34,161 nt of DNA from an uncultured Acidimicrobiales bacterium (lineage in GTDB: Bacteria > Actinomycetota > Acidimicrobiia > Acidimicrobiales > SZUA-35). Every line of letters begins with the position of its first letter. The stretch's first letter is position 1. The notes beneath the pieces are model-generated. The model made no database searches and was not told the DNA's origin. It saw only the letters and a program-made list of their open reading frames with translations. Positions 1 through 7,185 of this stretch are shown here, piece after piece. The translations under genes were made by a program, and so were the position numbers. The DNA is taken from positions 1 to 34,161 of the forward strand of contig CALGOA010000162.1 in assembly GCA_937958015.1 (NCBI GenBank). Direction: 5' to 3'.

Positions 1-161
1 CAGGCATTCGACCGAGCCTCCACCTTGGCATCGGGAGCAACGGCATCTTCGAGGTCGAAGATGATTGCGTCGGCGGGAAGGCTCTTCGCCTTCTCCAGTG
101 CGCGCTCGTTGCTGCTTGGCATGTACAGCGCACTTCGTAGAACGGAAATGTCAGAATCCAT
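1..161 (-). CDS. HpcH/HpaI-family CoA-ester lyase (CitE-like), N-terminal fragment
   Basis: The gene runs off the left edge, so only about 53 N-terminal residues are visible. They contain [16 protein letters not shown] and then [12 protein letters not shown], the phosphate/metal-binding opening of the citrate lyase beta / malyl-CoA lyase TIM-barrel family, in which the LED motif supplies a Mg ligand. The ATG at 161 lies inside the upstream lyase gene: the two overlap by 11 nt (151-161), so translation is probably coupled. Paired lyase genes occur where one member cleaves malyl-CoA and the other acts as a (3S)-malyl-CoA thioesterase or citramalyl-CoA lyase. That role is inferred from the neighbour; the active-site half is outside the window. 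Confidence 0.8.
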   Translation of the reverse strand, partial: MDSDISVLRSALYMPSSNERALEKAKSLPADAIIFDLEDAVAPDAKVEARSNA

Positions 162-1215
162 AGCTGGCCGCCAGTTCAGCGTCGCGGGCCGCAAGGCTGC
201 GGGCCAGTTGCACCACCACGTGGCATTGCTTGACGCTGGCGTCGTCCTCCATCTTGCCGTCCAGCATGATGGCGCCGCTGCCATCGCCCATAGCGTCGAT
301 TACCCGCTGGGCGGCGACGACATCTTCGGGCCGGGGGCTGAACACCTTCTTGGCCACATCGATCTGTTTGGGGTGCAGGCTCCAGGCGCCGACACAGCCG
401 AGGAGGTAGGCATTGCGGAACTGGGCCTCGCAGGCAACGGTGTCTGCGATGTCGCCGAACGGTCCGTAGAAGGGCAGGATTCCGTGCGTCACGCAGGCAT
501 CGACCATTCGGGCGATGGTGTAGTGCCACAGGTCCTGCTGATACCGGGTGCGGTCGGCGTGAATGTCGGGGGTGCCGTCGTCGCCGGCCGGTGGGTCGCC
601 CTGCACCACATAGTCGGGGTGGCCTCCACCGACCCGGGTGGTCTTCATGCGGCGGTTGGCGGCAAGGTCGGCTGGACCGAGCGAGATCCCCTGCATCCGG
701 GGCGAGGCGCCACAGATGGCCTCCACGTTTGAGACCCCGCGGGCCGTTTCGAGGATGGCGTGGAACAGGATCGGACGGCTGAGGCCGGCGCGGGCTTCGA
801 GTTGAGCCACGAGCCGATCGGCGTAGTGGATGTCCTCGGGCCCCTCCACCTTCGGGATCATGATCACGTCGAGCCTGTCGCCGATCTCGGTCACCAGCGT
901 GGTCAGATCGTCCAGAGCCCAGGGGGAGTCGAGGCTGTTGATCCGGGTCCAGAGTTGCGTGTCGCCCATGTCGACGGTTTTGCCAACGGTCACCAAACCG
1001 GCCCGAGCCGCCTCCTTCTCGGCGATCGGCACACCGTCCTCGAGATTCCCGAGAAGGATGTCGACCGTCGGGGCGATGGCCGGCACCTTGGCCACCATCT
1101 TCTCGTTCGATGGCGGGAAGAAATGGATCATCCGGCTCGGCAGCACGGGGATCTCTCGCACGGGATCGGGAGCGCCGACGGCGAGCGGACGGAAGAAGTC
1201 TTTGGGTGGACGCAC
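151..1215 (-). CDS. mcl: L-malyl-CoA / beta-methylmalyl-CoA lyase
   Basis: HpcH/HpaI-type aldolase, 354 aa from the start chosen. It closely follows the Chloroflexus/Rhodobacter malyl-CoA lyases as I remember them: [12 protein letters not shown] near the N-terminus, GNLEDGVP (residues 57-64, metal-binding), WTRIN (Arg 91, substrate), IPKVEGP (120-126), Glu 156 in [15 protein letters not shown] (178-186) and the C-terminal [16 protein letters not shown]. The family reversibly cleaves malyl-CoA to acetyl-CoA plus glyoxylate, and beta-methylmalyl-CoA to propionyl-CoA plus glyoxylate, in the ethylmalonyl-CoA pathway or the 3-hydroxypropionate bicycle. The frame stays open to a GTG at 1242. I prefer the GTG at 1215 because it matches the family N-terminus and has a -10-like TACCCT 8 nt upstream. 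The next lyase overlaps its 3' end. Confidence 0.9.
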   Translation of the reverse strand: MRPPKDFFRPLAVGAPDPVREIPVLPSRMIHFFPPSNEKMVAKVPAIAPTVDILLGNLEDGVPIAEKEAARAGLVTVGKTVDMGDTQLWTRINSLDSPWALDDLTTLVTEIGDRLDVIMIPKVEGPEDIHYADRLVAQLEARAGLSRPILFHAILETARGVSNVEAICGASPRMQGISLGPADLAANRRMKTTRVGGGHPDYVVQGDPPAGDDGTPDIHADRTRYQQDLWHYTIARMVDACVTHGILPFYGPFGDIADTVACEAQFRNAYLLGCVGAWSLHPKQIDVAKKVFSPRPEDVVAAQRVIDAMGDGSGAIMLDGKMEDDASVKQCHVVVQLARSLAARDAELAASYGF

Positions 1216-1223
1216 GAGGGTCG

Positions 1224-1229
1224 AGGGTA
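1224..1229 (-). promoter_or_regulatory. Putative -10 element of a leaderless transcript for mcl
   Basis: TACCCT on the minus strand is followed by 8 nt and the GTG at 1215, with no ribosome binding site between. No convincing -35 is seen. It would exclude the longer start at 1242, which lies upstream of this hexamer. Confidence 0.4.
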
Positions 1230-1266
1230 GAGCACCCACCACCGCTTCTGGAAAAGGGGGCTGGCC

Positions 1267-2241
1267 CTAGGAGGCCGCCGCCACCATCTCCTCGCTGACC
1301 TGCCAGAGCCGGCTCGCCTGGTCCTCATCGACAGCGTGGGGCGCCACATGGACGCCGCGGGGTGAGTCCGGACCGACCAGCTGGGCGACGTCACAGTCCT
1401 CACAGTAGAGGCCGTGTTTGTCGCTCAGGAGTGGTGATGTTGCAGCCCACAGCGTGGTGGTGCAGCCCTGGGACGGCGTCTTGAAGATCGCCGCAGCGAT
1501 CTTGCTGGGTTGACCATTCTCATCCAGCCATCCCATCTGAATCTGTTCCTCGATATCGAGGTCTCGCTGGAGCGGGGTGAAGATCCCGCCCGGATGGACC
1601 GAGAACGCCCGGCCACCGAACCCGCTCATCCTCTTCGAGAGTTCAACTGCGAACAGGGCGTTCGCCGTCTTGGCCTGCCCGTATGCCTCCCACTTTTCGT
1701 ACTCGGTGTTCTCGTAGTGGATGTCATCCCACAAGATCCCGCTGCGTTGATGGCCCACCGATGACAGCGCTACCACCCGAGGCGCCTCAGCCCGTTCGAG
1801 CAAGGGCATCAACTGGGTGGTGAGAGCGAAGTGTCCCAGGTGGTTGATGCCGAATTGGTACTCCCAGCCGGGGCCGACCCGACGTTCGGGGGTTGCCATG
1901 ACGCCCGCGTTGTTGATCAGTAGGTCGATCGAGTCGAGTCGATCGCCAAGGTCGGTGGTGAAGGCGCGCACGCTTTCCAGGTCGGCGAGGTCCATCGCCA
2001 TCGTGGTCACGGCATCGCCCAGCCCGGAGAGGTTCTCCTCCGCCTTCGCCGGGGTGCGGACGGGCACGATCACCTTCGCGCCCGCTGCGGCGAGAGCCTT
2101 TGTTGTTTCAAGCCCGATTCCGGAGTAGCCGCCGGTCACCACTGCGGTAGCGCCATCCAGATCGACGCCGGCGAGGATCTGATCCGGTTCGCTCTTGGGG
2201 ATGAAACCTGAGCCCAGGGGAGTTTGCTGATCGGTGGACAC
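1267..2241 (-). CDS. Short-chain dehydrogenase/reductase (retinol-dehydrogenase-like)
   Basis: Classical NAD(P)-dependent SDR with a C-terminal extension, 324 aa. Visible motifs are the Rossmann glycine motif TGGYSGIG (36-43), NNAG (110-113), the catalytic Ser in VALSS (160-161) and YGQAK (187-191, Tyr-Lys dyad). The layout resembles the retinol dehydrogenase/WW-domain-oxidoreductase-like bacterial SDRs; the substrate cannot be read from sequence. The frame stays open far upstream into the divergent gene. I chose the GTG at 2241 because AAAGGAAG lies about 11 nt before it and family similarity begins after it. About 50 nt separate its stop from the downstream lyase start, but that gene has its own -10-like element, so co-transcription is uncertain. 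Confidence 0.88.
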   Translation of the reverse strand: MSTDQQTPLGSGFIPKSEPDQILAGVDLDGATAVVTGGYSGIGLETTKALAAAGAKVIVPVRTPAKAEENLSGLGDAVTTMAMDLADLESVRAFTTDLGDRLDSIDLLINNAGVMATPERRVGPGWEYQFGINHLGHFALTTQLMPLLERAEAPRVVALSSVGHQRSGILWDDIHYENTEYEKWEAYGQAKTANALFAVELSKRMSGFGGRAFSVHPGGIFTPLQRDLDIEEQIQMGWLDENGQPSKIAAAIFKTPSQGCTTTLWAATSPLLSDKHGLYCEDCDVAQLVGPDSPRGVHVAPHAVDEDQASRLWQVSEEMVAAAS

Positions 2242-2275
2242 GATGATGCGGCTTCCTTTTGTCGGGTACGAACCG

Positions 2276-2281
2276 ACACTA
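2276..2281 (-). promoter_or_regulatory. Putative -10 element of the SDR gene
   Basis: TAGTGT on the minus strand would start a transcript near 2269, giving a leader of about 28 nt that contains the AAAGGAAG ribosome binding site. It lies 45 bp from the plus-strand -10 of the arginase-family gene, so the 96-bp gap holds two divergent promoters. Confidence 0.35.
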
Positions 2282-2325
2282 TGGGGGGCGCCGACGGTCC
2301 GCCAAAAGGGCCGATCGACCGGGGG

Positions 2326-2331
2326 TAGGGT
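2326..2331 (+). promoter_or_regulatory. Putative -10 element of a leaderless arginase-family transcript
   Basis: TAGGGT, 6 nt, then the GTG at 2338, with no Shine-Dalgarno sequence. Same arrangement as several other starts in the window. Confidence 0.45.
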
Positions 2332-2337
2332 CGGGTC

Positions 2338-3135
2338 GTGATTTCGTTGATCGGTATCCCCCTGGACGCCAACTCCTCCCATCTGGTCGGCCCGGCGAAG
2401 GGTCCGGCTGCTATCCGGGCCGCCCTCAGCTCCGATTCTCACAATGACTCGGCCGAATCGTCCGTCGTCGTCATGCCCAGCGTTCATGACGTCGGCGATG
2501 TGAACGTGGCAAACGAGAAAGGTTCGTTCTCCGACGCCGACCTGATCACGGCGTCGATCGCCGAACAGTTGGCAGCGGCTCGGCAAGTCATCTCGCTCGG
2601 TGGTGACCATTCGGTCACCTATCCAATCCTGCGGGCGTTTCGGGATGTCTACGAGTCGCTGACGGTCGTGCATATCGACGCCCATCCGGACATCTATGAC
2701 GACCTCGATGGCAATCCGCTGAGTCACGCCTCTCCGTTCGCTCGGGCGCTCGAGGATGGTTGCATGACGACGTTGGTGCAGCTGGGGATCCGAACCGCCA
2801 CCCCGCATCAACTCGAGCAGGCCGAACGTTGGAACGTCACGATGCACTCGGCCCGCCAGTTGAACCGCTTCGACCCCTCCGCTCTTTCGGGCCCGGTCTA
2901 CCTCAGCATCGATCTGGACGGTCTCGATCCATCGGTGGCTCCCGGTGTGTCGCACCATGAACCCGGTGGGCTGACCATGCGGGAGCTTTTGGACATCATC
3001 GAGTCACTACCCGGGCCGCTCGTGGGCGCCGACGTGGTGGAACTCAATCCCGACCGTGATCTGATCGAGATGACGGCCATGGTGGGCGCCAAACTCGTGA
3101 AGGAGATAGCGGCCGCAATGTTGCTGCGTCGTTAG
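2338..3135 (+). CDS. Arginase/agmatinase-family ureohydrolase
   Basis: 265 aa, a full-length member of the Mn-dependent ureohydrolase family (arginase, agmatinase, formimidoglutamase). Metal-binding motifs are intact: GGDHS (88-92, His 91), DAHPD (114-118) and SIDLDGLDP (190-198). LSHASPF (128-134) replaces the usual substrate loop NSHGTPF, and VVELNPDRD follows near the C-terminus. The reaction is hydrolysis of a guanidino group to urea; arginine versus agmatine or another guanidino substrate cannot be decided. It begins with GTG and is divergent from the SDR gene. Its last 4 nt overlap tail-to-tail with deoC. No ornithine or polyamine gene is adjacent. Confidence 0.88.
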   Translation: MISLIGIPLDANSSHLVGPAKGPAAIRAALSSDSHNDSAESSVVVMPSVHDVGDVNVANEKGSFSDADLITASIAEQLAAARQVISLGGDHSVTYPILRAFRDVYESLTVVHIDAHPDIYDDLDGNPLSHASPFARALEDGCMTTLVQLGIRTATPHQLEQAERWNVTMHSARQLNRFDPSALSGPVYLSIDLDGLDPSVAPGVSHHEPGGLTMRELLDIIESLPGPLVGADVVELNPDRDLIEMTAMVGAKLVKEIAAAMLLRR

Positions 3136-3803
3136 CTCAGCTCGCCGATGATGGCTGCGGTTGCGCTCATGCCGAGTCGGCTCGCTCCGGCGGCCAGCAT
3201 CGCATGAACGTCGGAAAGCGACCGGATTCCGCCGGATGCCTTGACCCCGATGTCGGGACCGACGGTCTGGCGCATCAACGCAACCGCGCTGGGGCTGGCG
3301 CCACCGGAAGCATGGAAACCGGTGGATGTCTTGACGAAATCGGCCGCAGCCGCCATCGACCGCTCGCAGGCGGTCACGATCTGCGCTTCGCTCAAGGTTG
3401 CGGATTCGATGATCACCTTCAGGGTTGCCCCCGAACAGGCCGCCCGGACGTTCCCGAGGTAGTCGTCGACGAAACCAAGGTCTCCATCGATCAGACGACC
3501 GATCGGCAGCACGACATCGATCTCGTCTGCGCCCTCCTCGACCGCAACCCGCACCGTTACGGCGACGGGTTCAGGCTGGTCGGCTCCGAGGGGGAAGCCC
3601 GCAACGCTGCAGCTGAGGACATCGGAATCGGCCAGGGCTGCGGCCACTGTGGGGATCCACGAAGGGTTCACGCAGACCGAGGCGGTTCCGTACTGGAGGG
3701 CCTCGGCACAGATCTTCTGAACGTCCTGCTCGGTCGCGGTGGGGGCGAGAACGGTGTGATCGACCAATTTGGCGAAGCTGGTGGGCGTCAGTTCGTCCAT
3801 CAT
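3132..3803 (-). CDS. deoC: Deoxyribose-phosphate aldolase
   Basis: Class I aldolase of 223 aa, the usual DeoC length. It cleaves 2-deoxyribose-5-phosphate to glyceraldehyde-3-phosphate and acetaldehyde in cytosolic deoxynucleoside catabolism. Visible are DEIDVV (Asp 96, proton relay), LKVIIES (Lys 129), the Schiff-base lysine in VKTSTGF (Lys 158) and KASGGIR (Lys 188). Two adjacent ATGs could start it; the first (3803) overlaps the upstream DUF3291 stop as ATGA, so the pair is probably translationally coupled. It meets the arginase-family gene tail-to-tail with a 4-nt overlap. No other deo gene is nearby. Confidence 0.95.
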   Translation of the reverse strand: MMDELTPTSFAKLVDHTVLAPTATEQDVQKICAEALQYGTASVCVNPSWIPTVAAALADSDVLSCSVAGFPLGADQPEPVAVTVRVAVEEGADEIDVVLPIGRLIDGDLGFVDDYLGNVRAACSGATLKVIIESATLSEAQIVTACERSMAAAADFVKTSTGFHASGGASPSAVALMRQTVGPDIGVKASGGIRSLSDVHAMLAAGASRLGMSATAAIIGELS

Positions 3804-4264
3804 GCTGCCGGCGGTTCGAACCGTTTCCGAAGGTTGAAGGCCATCTCGGTTGGACCATTGTCGCGAAGGTGTTCGAGGCGTTCCTTGCCCTGTTCAAGCG
3901 TTGGGATCTCGCCCGCGGGCACCCACCACAGGGCGATGATCGGCCACCCCTCTAACGGCACAAACCACTCGCGACGTTTGCGGAGCAGCTCCTTGTGATC
4001 CTGGAGGTTGTAGGTGAAGTCCTTTAGCGACTCGATCGATTCCCACACGCTGTAGTTGATGATGATCATCGGATCGTCGAAGAGTCGGACCGACGTGCTG
4101 TCGCCATCGTCGGTCTGGTGGCGCCACACGAAACCCGGTGACTCGTCGGCCAGTTTGTTCACCGGGGCCAGTTGATCGACGAAGCCATACATCTCGTCGT
4201 ACTCGAGCGGGTACCGCAATCGAGCAATGTTGAACTCTGCGATATTCCACTCTGTTCCGCTCAT
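3800..4264 (-). CDS. DUF3291-domain protein
   Basis: 154 aa, similar in length and pattern to the DUF3291 family: an early FNIARLRYPL, a middle INYSVWESIESLKDFTY, then WWVPAGEIPTLEQGKERL and a conserved NGPTEMAFNLRK end. The fold is thought to resemble the dimeric alpha-beta barrel (ABM-like) proteins; no reaction is established. It is the first gene of a two-gene operon with deoC, overlapping it by 4 nt. TAAGGT on the minus strand lies 6 nt before the ATG, with no ribosome binding site, so the transcript is probably leaderless. Confidence 0.82.
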   Translation of the reverse strand: MSGTEWNIAEFNIARLRYPLEYDEMYGFVDQLAPVNKLADESPGFVWRHQTDDGDSTSVRLFDDPMIIINYSVWESIESLKDFTYNLQDHKELLRKRREWFVPLEGWPIIALWWVPAGEIPTLEQGKERLEHLRDNGPTEMAFNLRKRFEPPAA

Positions 4265-4270
4265 GTGCCC

Positions 4271-4276
4271 ACCTTA
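4271..4276 (-). promoter_or_regulatory. Putative -10 element of the DUF3291–deoC operon
   Basis: TAAGGT on the minus strand, 6 nt before the ATG at 4264. No Shine-Dalgarno sequence fits in the remaining space. Confidence 0.45.
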
Positions 4277-4338
4277 ACTCTGTTCCCGCAAGGCGGGTCC
4301 GTTGGTGCCTAAAGGACCGATGGCGCACAAAACCTTGC

Positions 4339-4370
4339 GTGGCCGGCTCACCTGGGAGTGAACCGGCCAC
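4339..4370 (-). terminator. Hairpin, probable terminator of the 59-aa gene
   Basis: Perfect 8-bp arms GTGGCCGG/CCGGCCAC continue, after one mismatch, with TCAC/GTGA around a 6-nt loop. On the minus strand the hairpin is followed by GCAAGGTTTTGTG, a short T-run, so it fits termination of the small minus-strand gene that stops at 4427. On the plus strand no T-run follows. Confidence 0.45.
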
Positions 4371-4426
4371 GTCTACGACCGTCGCTTTGCTGTCACCAAC
4401 CGTCTGGCTCGATTGCCAGCCGGGGC

Positions 4427-4606
4427 TCAGACTGTGGCGATGGTGCGAATGTCTTCACGGGCAATGCGTCGTGGGGACCCATTGACCAGAAGTTGAACTT
4501 CGGCATCGCTTTCACACAGGACCAGGCCGCGCAACATTCCGAACGTCGTAAGCACGATCGCTTGTCGTTGTTCCATTGAGGGTCCATCGAGAGGGATGGT
4601 GAGCAT
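4427..4606 (-). CDS. Small protein of unknown function, 59 aa
   Basis: I do not recognise this protein. It begins MLTIPLDGPSMEQRQAIVLT and continues with a hydrophobic core (TFGMLRGLVLCESDAEVQLL), then VNGSPRRIAREDIRTIATV. GGAGG lies 9 nt before the ATG, a much better ribosome binding site than most genes here have. It is followed about 57 nt after its stop by a hairpin with a short T-run. Overlapping frames on both strands read as Cys-, Trp- and Pro-rich sequence that does not look like protein. It occupies the otherwise empty 535-bp stretch between DUF3291 and the FHA gene. It has one Cys, no signal peptide and no clear transmembrane segment. Confidence 0.55.
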   Translation of the reverse strand: MLTIPLDGPSMEQRQAIVLTTFGMLRGLVLCESDAEVQLLVNGSPRRIAREDIRTIATV

Positions 4607-4786
4607 GGGCCGCCGCCTCCGCTGTGTGATGTCTTCCTCGCCGCACTCACAAACGGCCCTGGAGGAAGATCACGGCCGTACGTGAGCGAATGTAACGTCC
4701 GTCACATCCGGTGTCAGTAGGTCGATTTCCACTGCGTCTAGTCGGTTTGGACGAGGTCCTTCTCTAACCCTGGGGACAGGAGCAAC

Positions 4787-4792
4787 TAGCGT
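4787..4792 (+). promoter_or_regulatory. Putative -10 element of the FHA gene
   Basis: TAGCGT followed by 7 nt and the GTG at 4800. An AGGAG at 4779-4783 lies about 16 nt from the GTG, too far for a normal ribosome binding site. This supports GTG 4800 as a leaderless start. Confidence 0.42.
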
Positions 4793-4799
4793 TGGTGGC

Positions 4800-5996
4800 G
4801 TGGTTGCGTCTTCAGATCCCGGGTCGGTTCGTTACGAGGTGGGCGGAGGGCTACTTACGGTCGTGAATGACCTCGTCATATTCGTCGCTCCCGGCGGGAC
4901 CGTGGCCGAGGAATGGTCGGAGTTGGCCCAGGCGCCCGCGACCGAGGCCGAACTGTCGGACGTGATCGAGCGCGAGGTCCCGGGCGATCACCACGTGGCG
5001 CTGGTGCAGCTGGTCGATGGTGGGCGGGCGCTTCTCCACGAACCCGGCGGCGAGGCCGTGCGAATGAACGTGGTGCGGTCGGCCGATGATCGCATCCGCT
5101 TCGGCATGAGGCCCTCCGGCGACGCGACCTTGTGGCTCGCGGCGGGTGTCGTGGCCGCCAGCGGATTCGACATCGTCGGGTACTCACTGGAAGCGCCGGC
5201 ATCGATCGATGCGCAGGATCCGATCGAAGGTGAGTCTCAACATGACCCCGAACCGACGCCCAGCCCAGGGGTGGCTCCCGAACCCGACGATGGCGCAACG
5301 GTTCGGCCCACGGCTGCGCCCAGCGATGTCACCCAACACTTCGATGTACCCACTCCCGTCGCATCGCCCGATGAACCGGAGGTGTTCCAACCGCCGCCAC
5401 CGGGCACTCCCGCTGCGATCATCCCACCGGTAGTCAGCGCACCGCCGCCGGGACCGCCACCCGTCGTTGCTTCGGTATCCCCGCCACCGGCGGTATCGCC
5501 TCCGGTCGTGTCGCCGCCTCCCCCTTCGTACGACCCTCCGGTCGTTGCTACCGGACTGTTCCCCGGGCTACCCGAGGGTCCGGTGCCGACCGAAGACGAG
5601 CCGGTCGTCGCAGACCCCCCGCCGCCTCCGATCGCCGCGGAATCCGCCGGCTCGGTTCCGGTGGTCGTTCGGTTCGATGATGGTCAGGAGGTGGCCTTAG
5701 ACCAGACGCTGGCTATCGGACGTGCGCCTGAGGGAAGCGACCATGTGCCACCCGGAGCGGTGATCGTCGTCGTGTCGGGCGAGCAGGTGAGTCGTTGCCA
5801 CGTGATCATTCGCCCAGCCCCCGACGGGGCCGAGGCGATCGATGCCAACTCACTCAACGGTTGTTACCTCGACAGTCCGGACCGTCCCGGCACCGGCCCC
5901 CAACTGCCGGTAGGTGTTCCGGTTCCCATCGAGCCGGGTCAGACCCTGCGATTCGGTGATCGCTCGTTGACCGTTCTCGGGCGTAGCTCGCAATAG
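4800..5996 (+). CDS. FHA-domain protein with proline-rich linker
   Basis: 398 aa in three parts. Residues 1-125 form an unrecognised alpha/beta-looking domain. Residues about 130-288 are a low-complexity Pro/Val/Ala linker with many PPP runs. Residues about 290-398 are a forkhead-associated domain with the phosphothreonine-binding pattern: GR (307-308), SRCH (331-334) and NSLNG ending at 353-354, plus a FGDRSLTVL strand. FHA domains read Ser/Thr-kinase phosphorylation, so this is probably a signalling adaptor; no kinase or phosphatase gene is in the window. There is no signal peptide or membrane segment. The -10 of the following deacetylase gene overlaps its stop codon. Confidence 0.8.
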   Translation: MVASSDPGSVRYEVGGGLLTVVNDLVIFVAPGGTVAEEWSELAQAPATEAELSDVIEREVPGDHHVALVQLVDGGRALLHEPGGEAVRMNVVRSADDRIRFGMRPSGDATLWLAAGVVAASGFDIVGYSLEAPASIDAQDPIEGESQHDPEPTPSPGVAPEPDDGATVRPTAAPSDVTQHFDVPTPVASPDEPEVFQPPPPGTPAAIIPPVVSAPPPGPPPVVASVSPPPAVSPPVVSPPPPSYDPPVVATGLFPGLPEGPVPTEDEPVVADPPPPPIAAESAGSVPVVVRFDDGQEVALDQTLAIGRAPEGSDHVPPGAVIVVVSGEQVSRCHVIIRPAPDGAEAIDANSLNGCYLDSPDRPGTGPQLPVGVPVPIEPGQTLRFGDRSLTVLGRSSQ

Positions 5997-5999
5997 CCT
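5994..5999 (+). promoter_or_regulatory. Putative -10 element overlapping the FHA stop codon
   Basis: TAGCCT is followed by 6 nt and the ATG at 6006; its first three bases are the stop codon of the FHA gene. No ribosome binding site is present. Confidence 0.42.
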
Positions 6000-6005
6000 G
6001 AGCGG

Positions 6006-6794
6006 ATGTCCGTTCTGGTTTGTTTCCACGCCCATCCCGATGACGAGGCCCTTTCCACCGGCGGCCTAATGCGCAAGGCGGCCGATGCCGGCCACGAGGT
6101 CCACCTGATCACCGCCACCCGAGGTGAACAGGGTGAACCAAAACCCGGGGTGCTGAGCGACGGGGAAGAACTTTGGGAGCGTCGAGTGCTCGAGACGGCC
6201 GAGTCGGCCCGCCTGCTCGGATGCGCAACCAACCGCTTCCTCGGATACGAGGATTCGGGCATGATCGGCGAGCCGAGCAACGACAATCCGGCCTGTTTCT
6301 GGCAGGCCGACGTTGAGGAGGCGGCCCAGCGCCTGGCGGAGATCCTGCGCGAAGTCGACGCCGACGTTCTGACCGTGTACGACGCCCACGGGGGATATGG
6401 CCATCCCGATCACATTCAGGTGCATCGCGTCGGACTGCGCGCTGCGGAACTGGCCGGCACCGCCCATGTCTACGAGGCCACGATGAACCGTGACGACATC
6501 GTGGCTGCAATGGAACACATGGAGGACCCGCCCGTCGGCGAAGGGGACGAGAAACCGGGGGACAACATCGGGATGCCGGCGGCAGAGATCCGCTATCAGG
6601 TCAACATCGCCGATCAGATCGGGCCCAAGAGGGAATCGATTCGGGCCCATCGAAGCCAGATCAGCGACGATGACTTCTTCCTCAAAGTGCCCGACGACGT
6701 TTTTGCCCAGATGTTTTCGACCGAGTTCTTCGCGGTGACCGGCGACGGCGATGTCGGTGGTCCAACCGAGGTGGAATTGTTGCCGGGTCTCTGA
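6006..6794 (+). CDS. LmbE/PIG-L-family Zn-dependent N-acetylglucosamine deacetylase (MshB-like)
   Basis: 262 aa. It carries the zinc/base motif HPDDE (10-14) and the second metal motif in GGYGHPDHIQVH (129-140), the LmbE signature. The wording around the second motif resembles MshB, which deacetylates GlcNAc-inositol in mycothiol synthesis; Mca, the mycothiol-S-conjugate amidase, is the close alternative. ITATRGEQGEPKPG (35-48) is also typical. Neither mshA, mshC nor mshD is recognised nearby, so the substrate is inferred. One base separates its stop from the next start, a small membrane protein, so the two are co-transcribed. Confidence 0.85.
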   Translation: MSVLVCFHAHPDDEALSTGGLMRKAADAGHEVHLITATRGEQGEPKPGVLSDGEELWERRVLETAESARLLGCATNRFLGYEDSGMIGEPSNDNPACFWQADVEEAAQRLAEILREVDADVLTVYDAHGGYGHPDHIQVHRVGLRAAELAGTAHVYEATMNRDDIVAAMEHMEDPPVGEGDEKPGDNIGMPAAEIRYQVNIADQIGPKRESIRAHRSQISDDDFFLKVPDDVFAQMFSTEFFAVTGDGDVGGPTEVELLPGL

Positions 6795-6795
6795 G

Positions 6796-7143
6796 ATGTC
6801 GGGTCTGCACACAGCGCTGGCGTGGGTGGTGGTCGTCACCGGCCTGGTGACCGGTGCCTGGGCCGTTGGTGCCCATTGGAAGGAGCAGTGGCGCTCCAGC
6901 CTGCTCATTCCGGCCATCTACGCCTCCTGGGTCGTGGTGGTGCTTCAGGTGACGTTGGGGGTGGTGGTCCTGCAGTCGGGGGTCGAGGCAGGACAGCTGC
7001 ACTACTTCTACGGCTTCCTCGCCATGGCTGCGGTGGCGATCATCTACTCCTACCGTCCGCAGGTCCCGCAGTGGGAGTTCCTGCTTTTCGGCGGCGGGAA
7101 TCTGTTCATCATGGGGTTGGCGTTGCGATCGATCTTCCTCTGA
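6796..7143 (+). CDS. Small multi-pass membrane protein, unknown function
   Basis: 115 aa, mostly hydrophobic. Likely membrane segments are near 7-27 (ALAWVVVVTGLVTGAWAVGA), 37-60 (IPAIYASWVVVVLQVTLGVV), 68-87 (HYFYGFLAMAAVAIIYSY) and 95-113, joined by short charged loops (HWKEQWRS; YRPQVPQWE). I do not recognise a named family. The start ATG lies one base after the LmbE stop, so it was chosen over an upstream in-frame GTG that would overlap that gene. Its position suggests it works with, or is only co-expressed with, the deacetylase. Confidence 0.75.
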   Translation: MSGLHTALAWVVVVTGLVTGAWAVGAHWKEQWRSSLLIPAIYASWVVVVLQVTLGVVVLQSGVEAGQLHYFYGFLAMAAVAIIYSYRPQVPQWEFLLFGGGNLFIMGLALRSIFL

Positions 7144-7172
7144 GGGCTGAGGGGTTCGGCCTCAGGGCTGCA

Positions 7173-7178
7173 TAGCGT
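7173..7178 (+). promoter_or_regulatory. Putative -10 element of the 102-aa gene
   Basis: TAGCGT, then 7 nt, then the ATG at 7186. It repeats the hexamer and spacing seen before the FHA gene. Confidence 0.42.
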
Positions 7179-7185
7179 TAGGCAC

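Noticed and set aside
25..1270. Long plus-strand frames opposite the CoA-lyase genes
   Set aside because: The minus strand encodes clear lyase homology with metal motifs; the plus frames are high-GC shadows.
2242..2958. N-terminal extension of the SDR frame through the arginase-family gene
   Set aside because: The extension is antisense to a conserved enzyme and lies upstream of the ribosome-binding site and GTG at 2241.
4393..4650. 85-aa minus-strand frame overlapping the 59-aa gene
   Set aside because: Rich in Ser, Cys, Trp and Pro with no ribosome binding site; the alternative frame reads like a protein and has GGAGG.
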